NCBI GenBank assembly: GCA_035293845.1
Contig: DATGMB010000135.1
Location: 1-11,181 of the forward strand
Direction of reading: 5' to 3'
Length of the DNA stretch: 11,181 bases
From: DATGMB01 sp035293845
GTDB lineage: Bacteria; Acidobacteriota; Terriglobia; Bryobacterales; Bryobacteraceae
The notes under the pieces were generated by a model that was not told the DNA's origin, searched no databases, and saw only the letters and a list, made by a program, of their open reading frames with translations. Positions within the stretch are counted from its first letter, which is position 1. The number at the start of each line of letters is the position of its first letter. The position numbers were made by a program, and so were the translations under genes. Of the stretch, positions 6,206 through 11,181 are shown piece after piece.

Positions 6206-7575
6206 TCGTCGGCGGCGGCATTTCCGGCCTTTCCACGGCCTATTACCTACGCAAGGCGGGCATTGGCGCCACCATCGTCGAATCCCGCCCGCGGCTCGGC
6301 GGCGTCATCCAGACGGAGCACGTCGAGGGCTGCACCATCGAGGCGGGGCCGGACAGCTTCCTCTCCGCCAAGCCGGCGGCGCTCGACCTGATCCGCGAGC
6401 TCGGGCTGGCTGCGGACGTGATCGGCTCCAATGACCGCCTGCGCGTCACCTTCGTCCGCAGGTCCGGCCGCCTGGTGCCATTGCCCGACGGTCTCATGAT
6501 GATGGTGCCGACCAAAATCCTGCCGCTCGTCGCTACGCCGCTGCTCAGCGTCGCCACAAAGATCCGCATGGGCCTGGAACTCCTGCGCGCCCCCCAGCCG
6601 CTGCCCGGCGACCAATCGGTGGCCGATTTTGTCCGCGAGCATTACGGGCAGGAGGCCGTCGATTACCTGGCCGAGCCGCTCCTCTCCGGCATCTACGGCG
6701 GCGATCCCGCGCAGCTCAGCGTCGCGGCCGTGCTGCCGCGCTTCGTCGAGCTGGCGCGCCAATACGGCAGCCTGACGCGCGGCGTGCTGGCGTCGCGGGC
6801 CAAGGCGCGCTCGAACGGCGCGCAATCCGAGCCCGCGCCGCTCTTTCGCACGCTCAAGGGCGGGCTCGGGCAGTTGGTGGATGCCGTTGCCGCCGCGGCG
6901 AAACCGGAGGTCATCCCGGCGCGCGCCGAAAGCCTGGAACGCGCGCCCGGCGGCTTCCGCGTGCGCATCGCCGGGCAATGGATCGAGGCCGGCCACGTCG
7001 TGCTCGCCTGCGAGGCCCACAATGCCGCGCCGCTCGCGGCCGCCCTCGATCCGCGCCTCGGCGAGCTGCTGGCTGCAATTCCGTACAGCTCTTCGATGAC
7101 CGTCGCGGTCGGATTCGATGCGGCCGACTTCCCCGCCCCGCCGGTGGGCTTCGGCTTCCTGGTGCCCAGGAAAGAGCGTCGCCGTCTGGTCGCCTGCACC
7201 TGGGTCGGGACCAAGTTCGGGCACCGCGTGCCTCCCGGCAAGATCCTGGCGCGCTGCTTCCTCGGCGGGATGGACGACGCCGGGGTGCTGGCCGAGTCCG
7301 ACGACACGGTGACAGCCGAGGTCGCGCGCGAGCTGCGCGAGATCGCCGGCGTGACTGCCCGCCCGCGGTTTACCCGCATCTTTCGCTGGCCCCGGTCGAT
7401 GGCGCAATACACCGTCGGGCACCTCGAGCGCGTCGCGGAGATCGAAGCCCGCGTGGCCGCCGTGCCCGGCCTGCACCTCGCGGGCAATGCTTACCAGGGG
7501 ATCGGCATCCCCGACTGCATCCGCATGGGTAAGGCCGCGGCCGAAAAGATCGTTACCGGCGGCGCGACGCCGTAA
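6190..7575 (+). CDS. hemY: Oxygen-dependent protoporphyrinogen/coproporphyrinogen oxidase (HemY/CgoX)
   Basis: This FAD enzyme takes six electrons from protoporphyrinogen IX or coproporphyrinogen III with oxygen as acceptor. The product has 461 residues, the normal size. The N-terminal FAD dinucleotide-binding motif is LIVGGGISGLSTAYYL (5-20), with the acidic strand end TIVESRPRLGG (28-38). It is followed by GCTIEAGPDSFL, the substrate-domain sequence YLAEPLLSGIYGGDPAQLSV, FRTLKGGLGQLVDAV, and the C-terminal FAD motif GIGIPDCIRMGKAAAEKI starting at 437. These are all typical of the HemY/PPOX family rather than HemG or HemJ. The start is set by a strong Shine-Dalgarno. The gene overlaps hemH by 16 bases, and its last 23 bases overlap the convergent glycosyltransferase gene. 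With hemE and hemH it covers consecutive late steps of haem synthesis. Confidence 0.96.
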   Translation: MPGSLIVGGGISGLSTAYYLRKAGIGATIVESRPRLGGVIQTEHVEGCTIEAGPDSFLSAKPAALDLIRELGLAADVIGSNDRLRVTFVRRSGRLVPLPDGLMMMVPTKILPLVATPLLSVATKIRMGLELLRAPQPLPGDQSVADFVREHYGQEAVDYLAEPLLSGIYGGDPAQLSVAAVLPRFVELARQYGSLTRGVLASRAKARSNGAQSEPAPLFRTLKGGLGQLVDAVAAAAKPEVIPARAESLERAPGGFRVRIAGQWIEAGHVVLACEAHNAAPLAAALDPRLGELLAAIPYSSSMTVAVGFDAADFPAPPVGFGFLVPRKERRRLVACTWVGTKFGHRVPPGKILARCFLGGMDDAGVLAESDDTVTAEVARELREIAGVTARPRFTRIFRWPRSMAQYTVGHLERVAEIEARVAAVPGLHLAGNAYQGIGIPDCIRMGKAAAEKIVTGGATP

Positions 7576-8794
7576 TCCGGAACTCCACCGCCCCGCGCGC
7601 CTTGGCTTCCGCTGCCGTCCAGACCACATCCGAGGCGGGATGCCCCGCGCCGAGATGCACCGCCTCCTCGGCAATCCACGGCACTCGCGGGAAATCCCGC
7701 ACCCAGATCGGACCGGGCGTGCGGCGGGCAAAGGCGATGAGCTGCTCGGTCGGCGCGGCGCGCTCCAGGAACTGCGAGCGCTTCTTCGTCCAGAGATAGC
7801 CGATGTTTTGGATCACGATCAGCGCCATCACGGCCCACGCCACGCGAAACCCAGGGACGTACCGGCCCGGGAAATACAGGTCCGGCATTCGGCTCAGCGC
7901 CAGTCCCACCAGCATCGCCAGCCCGGCGCTCGCGAGATAGGTCTGGCGGCTCGGAATTTCCGTCGAATAAGTCAGGAACGCGTACGGCAGCAGCGCGATC
8001 GCGATCCACGCCAGCGCGAGGCCCGCGGTCTGCAGTGCCTTCCGGTCGCGGGTGATCCACACCGCCGCCAAGGCCAGCCATCCCCACGGCCACAGCACCC
8101 GCGCCACGCCGCGCGGCCACGTGATCCAGAACGGCGCGCGCCATGAGAAGCTGCCATCGCCGAAGCGGAACGTTGCCGGCCCCAGGAAAATCGAACCCGT
8201 GACCACCGCCGCGACGGCCGCGTACGGCAGCCAGCGCCGCCAGTTCCGATGCGGCGCGGCGAGATAGAACAGCGGCAGCAGAATGACCGCCGATTCCTTC
8301 GAAATCAGCGCCAGGGTGAACGGCGCCACACCCCACGCGCGATCCTTCCGCCACGCCCACAATGCCAGCGCGCCGAAGAGGAACAGCCACAGCTCGTTGA
8401 TGGCGGAGAACCACATCACCGCTTCCTGATGCCCTTCGGCGACGGCGAAAAACGCCGCCGCCCAGAACGCCGCAGGCCGGAATTGGGGCCAGGCGAGGCA
8501 GATGGCGAATAGCAGCCACGTGTTCACAATGTGCAGCGCCAGGCTGAGCAGGTGGTACGCCCAAGGGCGCAGGCCGGCCAGGCGCCACATCCAGTACATC
8601 GTCCATTCGCTGGTGGAGCGCACGCGGTAGACCGGATGCCCGGCCAGCGCCGGGAGCGCAGACGGAGCTCCGTACACCTGGGATTGGGCCAGGTTCGGGT
8701 AGTCGTCTTCGATCAACGGCAGGCCCAGCGCCGGGGCGTAGGCAAGAAAGCAAAGGACGGCAAGAAGGAGGCAGTGCAGGCCAGAGGCCTGCAC
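7553..8794 (-). CDS. GT-C membrane glycosyltransferase, PMT/TMTC-like
   Basis: From a GTG at 8794 the product has 413 residues with roughly nine to eleven membrane helices. After helix 1 (LLLAVLCFLAYAPALGL) comes the acidic loop IEDDYPN (28-34). This is the usual place of the catalytic acidic residues in GT-C enzymes that use polyprenyl-phosphate sugars. Then come WMWRLAGLRPWAYHLLSLALHIVNTWLLF (69-96), AEGHQEAVMWFSAINELW (119-136) and LALISKESAVILLPL (161-175). These match the YHLLNLLLH, HP.HTEAV and SKE-type motifs of PMT/TMTC-like proteins. The C-terminal 90 residues or so are soluble. The sugar and acceptor are unknown. The only other in-frame start I see is a GTG at 8896, inside the upstream aminotransferase gene. 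The 8794 start lies 8 bases after that gene's stop but has no clear Shine-Dalgarno and is buried in a hairpin. Confidence 0.78.
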   Translation of the reverse strand: MQASGLHCLLLAVLCFLAYAPALGLPLIEDDYPNLAQSQVYGAPSALPALAGHPVYRVRSTSEWTMYWMWRLAGLRPWAYHLLSLALHIVNTWLLFAICLAWPQFRPAAFWAAAFFAVAEGHQEAVMWFSAINELWLFLFGALALWAWRKDRAWGVAPFTLALISKESAVILLPLFYLAAPHRNWRRWLPYAAVAAVVTGSIFLGPATFRFGDGSFSWRAPFWITWPRGVARVLWPWGWLALAAVWITRDRKALQTAGLALAWIAIALLPYAFLTYSTEIPSRQTYLASAGLAMLVGLALSRMPDLYFPGRYVPGFRVAWAVMALIVIQNIGYLWTKKRSQFLERAAPTEQLIAFARRTPGPIWVRDFPRVPWIAEEAVHLGAGHPASDVVWTAAEAKARGAVEFRITASRRR

Positions 8795-8798
8795 TGCC
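8770..8798. repeat. Perfect 13-bp inverted repeat over the glycosyltransferase start
   Basis: Bases 8770-8782 (G GCAGTGCAGGCC) pair with 8786-8798 (GGCCTGCACTGC C), leaving a 3-base loop AGA. The stem starts 4 bases after the aminotransferase stop (read on the minus strand) and contains the GTG start of the next gene in its 5' arm. The following minus-strand sequence is pyrimidine-rich (CTCCTTCTTGCC) but not a clean U-tract. It could act as an attenuator, an mRNA-stabilising hairpin, or a REP-like dispersed palindrome. Confidence 0.75.
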
Positions 8799-8802
8799 GG
8801 CT

Positions 8803-9948
8803 TTACGCCATTACTTTGAGGAACGCGGCCTTGAATTTCTCCATCTCCTCGGCCGTGCCGATGGTGACGCGCACGTGCGTCGGCCAGCTCGGCCACACGC
8901 GGCCGATGTAGACGTGGTACTGCTCCCGCAGCGCCTTCTGCACCTCGCCGCCGGGCCGGTGCACGTCCACCATGAACTTATTGGAAACGGAAGGCACGTA
9001 CTGGAAATGGTGCTTGTCCATCCAGGAGAACATATCGTTGCGGATATCCGCAATGATTTTGCGCCGCTCGGGCACGAGGTTCTTTGCCTTGAGGCTCGCC
9101 GTCGCCGCCGCCATCGCGGTGATGGGCATAGCGCCGCTCGAATATTGCGACACCTTCGCCAGCAGGTCGGGCCGCGCCAGTGCCGCGCCAGCGCGGATGC
9201 CCGCCATGCCGTAGATCTTCGAGAAAGTCCGCAGAATGACGACGTCTTTATCCTGCGCCACGAGGTCCGAACACATCTTCTCGCCGCAAAGATGAATGTA
9301 CGCCTCGTCGATCATGACCACCGCGCCCTTCGGCTTGTTTTCGACCAGCCACTCGATGTCTTTCCGCGGCGTGATTGTGCCGGTGGGGTTGTTCGGGTTG
9401 CAGATGTAGATCAGCCCCGTGTCCGGGCTGGCCGCCGCCATCGCCTTCACGTCGTGCGCATAGGTCTTGGTCACCGGGACGCGGATGACCTTGGCCCCGA
9501 TCACCCGGGCCGCCACTTCTCCGGCCTCATAGCCGGGGTCAGCGGTCACAAAAGGCCGCTCCGGCCCAGTGAACGCCAGCACCGCCTGGTGCAGCGGCGC
9601 GCTCGATCCGGCATAGATCCGCACGTAGCTGGACTTCAGCCCTTCCATTTCCGCCATCAGCTCGCGCGTGGTGTCGGTCTGGTTGTACAGGTACCGGCCG
9701 CCCTGCGGGATGATGTCGCGCATTGCCTGGCGCGCTTCCTCGCACGGGCCGAGCGGATTTTCATTCGCATCGATCTTCACCGCGTCCGCGGGCATCGGAC
9801 CGCGCACTTGCGAAAGCTGTGCCAGGGCCGGCTCGTTGTAGAACGGCAGCGCGGCGCCGGCGGAAATGACAGCGGCAATCCGGCCGAGGTCCCGGCGCGA
9901 AAAACCGCGTTTCAGAAAGTCGCGTGTCTGTTCCTGGGTGAAGATCAT
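8803..9948 (-). CDS. Tat-exported HisC-like PLP aminotransferase
   Basis: The product has 381 residues from the ATG at 9948. The fold-type I aminotransferase core is clear: DANENPLGP (60-68), AGSSAPLHQAV (113-123), CNPNNPTGTI (183-192), MIDEAYIHL (212-220), and RTFSKIYGMAGIRAG (240-254) with Lys244 expected to bind PLP. The nearest named relative is histidinol-phosphate aminotransferase (HisC). Unlike the biosynthetic enzyme it begins with a twin-arginine signal: FSRRDLGRIAAVISAGAALPF (16-36), followed by NEPALA and a likely cut after residue 43. It is therefore probably exported folded, with PLP bound, to the periplasm. No other histidine genes are nearby, so a role in histidine synthesis is unlikely; the substrate is unknown. 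An in-frame GTG at 9954 is less likely because the Shine-Dalgarno fits the ATG. The glycosyltransferase gene follows closely on the same strand. Confidence 0.88.
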   Translation of the reverse strand: MIFTQEQTRDFLKRGFSRRDLGRIAAVISAGAALPFYNEPALAQLSQVRGPMPADAVKIDANENPLGPCEEARQAMRDIIPQGGRYLYNQTDTTRELMAEMEGLKSSYVRIYAGSSAPLHQAVLAFTGPERPFVTADPGYEAGEVAARVIGAKVIRVPVTKTYAHDVKAMAAASPDTGLIYICNPNNPTGTITPRKDIEWLVENKPKGAVVMIDEAYIHLCGEKMCSDLVAQDKDVVILRTFSKIYGMAGIRAGAALARPDLLAKVSQYSSGAMPITAMAAATASLKAKNLVPERRKIIADIRNDMFSWMDKHHFQYVPSVSNKFMVDVHRPGGEVQKALREQYHVYIGRVWPSWPTHVRVTIGTAEEMEKFKAAFLKVMA

Positions 9949-9955
9949 GCGCACA

Positions 9956-9965
9956 CTCCCCTCCC
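9956..9965 (-). promoter_or_regulatory. Strong ribosome binding site of the aminotransferase gene
   Basis: GGGAGGGGAG on the minus strand lies 7 bases before the ATG at 9948. It is only one base from the GTG at 9954, so it selects the ATG and the complete twin-arginine signal. Confidence 0.65.
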
Positions 9966-9984
9966 GTGTGAAAAGATCGCAAAT

Positions 9985-10013
9985 AGGGTACCAGTTTCGG
10001 ACGCCGGTGTAAA
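9985..10013 (-). promoter_or_regulatory. Possible promoter of the aminotransferase gene
   Basis: On the minus strand TTTACA (10013-10008) and TACCCT (9990-9985) are separated by 17 bases. The -35 is good (5 of 6) and the -10 weak (3 of 6). It sits in the 90-base gap between the receptor stop and the aminotransferase start, in a locally AT-richer stretch. Confidence 0.35.
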
Positions 10014-10033
10014 TCGTAAAAAGCGCGGGGTTT

Positions 10034-10048
10034 CCGGTTCAGAACCGG
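10034..10048. other. Palindrome across the receptor stop codon
   Basis: CCGGTTC-A-GAACCGG is a perfect palindrome that includes the receptor's TGA. As RNA it can form a 6-bp stem with a 3-base loop. A run of five T lies about 12 bases downstream on the minus strand, too far for a standard intrinsic terminator. Confidence 0.3.
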
Positions 10049-11181
10049 TAATACAGCCCGAACTGCATAATTCGGGGCGAATAGAACATCGAGCTGATCA
10101 CCCCGAAAGTGTTCGAATTGATGTTCTGGTCTCCCACCCAGAAGGTCGCGTGGTTCACCGCGTTGAACGCATCGGCGCGCAATTCGACGTTCTGGTGCTC
10201 GGTGATCTTCACGGCCTTGATGAGGCTCATGTCGATATTGAACGTCCACGGGCCGGAAAATTCGCGGCGCTGCAGCACGCCCAGGCTTCCGGCGACGGGA
10301 TTAAAGAACACCTGGCCGTTGAAGAAGGGCTCGGTGTCCGCGTTGACGCCGGTGCCATCGGAGGGATTGATGGCGGATTTCGCGACCATCATCGGCCCGT
10401 TGCCGGTCATCTGAAATTTGACCACCTGTGAAAGCTGCGATCCGCCGAGCAGCGTGGTCGCGGTGTTGTAGTACGACCGCGCTTCGCGGTTCAGGGTGCC
10501 GCGGCCAGAAAGGATGGAGAACGGCGCGCCGGACTGCCACACCATGTTGCTGGCGAACTTCCAGCCGCCGATCACCCGGTTCAGCGGCCGGTAGCCCAGG
10601 CGATGGCCTTCGCCGAACGGCAGCTCGTATTCGCCGAACGCCTTGATCATATGGTTGAGGTCGAAGTTGGCGCGCGAGCGTTCCAGCCCCGGATTGTTCA
10701 AATCGAGGAAGGCCTGAAAGCGCGTCTGCAGATCGCCGTCGCCATCGCTCAGCACCTTGCCGAACGTGTAGTTCGCCTCGACCTTCAAGCCGCTCTTCAT
10801 CCGATGCCGCACCACGACCTGCAGCGAGTTATAGCTGGAGCTCGAGTAGTTCGTCAGCATGTCCGTGGCGAGCGCGTTCGGGTTGGGAAAAAAGCTGACC
10901 CGGCCGTTGAGGCCGTTCTCCGTCAGCACGGTCGCCAGCTCGCCGGGCTCGCCGCTCTCGATCAGGTTGACGACTGTCGAATTGTTCAGGATGTTCCGGG
11001 CCATCAGCGGGAAGACCGTAAGCGGCTGGCTGCCGGGAATATTGGCGTTGTAGTTGGGATTGAACGTGCCGAGGGCATGAAAAGCCAGCAGGCCGTTGTT
11101 TTCGGCGCGCTGGAAGTCGGCCAGAAAGCCGTTCTGGACGATCTGCACCTGGTTGAAATCGAAGGCGCGGTACGCCCCGAC
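10039..11181 (-). CDS. TonB-dependent receptor, C-terminal part (acidobacterial Oar-like type)
   Basis: The frame runs off the right edge; 380 residues are visible, ending at TGA 10039-10041. They look like the last strands of an outer-membrane beta-barrel: alternating polar and hydrophobic stretches such as SSYNSLQVVVRHRMKSGLKV, EANYTFGKVLSDG, FDLNHMIKAFGEYELPFG, IGGWKFASNMVWQSGAPFS and VELRADAFNAVNHATF. The chain ends in FGLYYRF, with the terminal Phe typical of proteins assembled by the BAM machinery. The RAFDFNQVQIVQNGFLADFQRAE segment and the NHATFW end are, from memory, typical of the large acidobacterial receptors with an N-terminal carboxypeptidase-like regulatory domain. That domain and the plug would lie beyond the window. 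The ligand is unknown. The aminotransferase gene follows 90 bases downstream on the same strand. Confidence 0.88.
   Translation of the reverse strand, partial: VGAYRAFDFNQVQIVQNGFLADFQRAENNGLLAFHALGTFNPNYNANIPGSQPLTVFPLMARNILNNSTVVNLIESGEPGELATVLTENGLNGRVSFFPNPNALATDMLTNYSSSSYNSLQVVVRHRMKSGLKVEANYTFGKVLSDGDGDLQTRFQAFLDLNNPGLERSRANFDLNHMIKAFGEYELPFGEGHRLGYRPLNRVIGGWKFASNMVWQSGAPFSILSGRGTLNREARSYYNTATTLLGGSQLSQVVKFQMTGNGPMMVAKSAINPSDGTGVNADTEPFFNGQVFFNPVAGSLGVLQRREFSGPWTFNIDMSLIKAVKITEHQNVELRADAFNAVNHATFWVGDQNINSNTFGVISSMFYSPRIMQFGLYYRF

Noticed and set aside
6247..7731. Long antisense open frame opposite hemY
   Set aside because: It mirrors the hemY codons, and the sense frame has all family motifs.
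7491..8753. Second minus-strand frame across the glycosyltransferase gene
   Set aside because: The product is a Gly/Arg/Ala-rich shifted frame. The chosen frame has membrane helices and the SKE and EDD motifs.
8770..8798. Intrinsic terminator of the aminotransferase gene
   Set aside because: The stem is strong but is followed by mixed pyrimidines rather than a U-tract, and the next gene starts inside it; it is listed as a repeat instead.
8875..10431. Plus-strand open frame of over 500 codons across the aminotransferase and receptor
   Set aside because: It is antisense to two genes with clear family motifs and is His/Arg/Asp-rich, typical of a shadow frame.

Overview
The window is a GC-rich bacterial chromosome segment. 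It most likely comes from an Acidobacteriota genome of the Solibacter/Bryobacter kind. That assignment is an inference. It rests on the C-terminal half of an acidobacterial-style TonB-dependent outer-membrane receptor, on Tat-dependent export, and on dense packing of core genes beside accessory genes. I saw no rRNA, tRNA, CRISPR array, transposase or phage gene.

Layout, left to right. (1) Positions 1-642 (+) hold the end of a translation/ribosome-maturation cluster: the 3' part of a DUF503/YlxP-like gene, then rbfA. (2) Positions 694-2788 (-) hold a FkbM-family methyltransferase and, upstream of it, a multi-pass membrane protein of a family I do not recognise. (3) Positions 2789-3294 are about 500 bases without a convincing gene. 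They carry a strong hairpin and several degenerate copies of a dispersed repeat motif (TTGGNTTCGTTT on the + strand). (4) Positions 3295-7575 (+) hold four overlapping genes: an exported ApbE-like flavin transferase, then hemE, hemH and hemY. The three hem genes run from uroporphyrinogen III decarboxylation through the ferrochelatase and oxidase steps of haem synthesis. Every junction overlaps, so they probably form one translationally coupled operon. (5) Positions 7553-11181 (-) hold, in transcription order, the C-terminal part of a TonB-dependent receptor, a HisC-like PLP aminotransferase with a twin-arginine signal peptide, and a GT-C (PMT/TMTC-like) membrane glycosyltransferase. The glycosyltransferase 3' end overlaps the 3' end of hemY.

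The FkbM, membrane-protein and apbE stretch looks less GC-biased by eye than the flanking rbfA and hem genes, so it may be an accessory insertion between core genes. The items most worth a second look are the apparently exported HisC-like aminotransferase, a near-perfect 13-bp hairpin covering the glycosyltransferase start codon, an ApbE homologue lacking the usual metal-binding Asp/Thr pair, the repeat cluster upstream of apbE, and the histidine-bearing orphan membrane protein. I did not find a clearly new multi-gene system.
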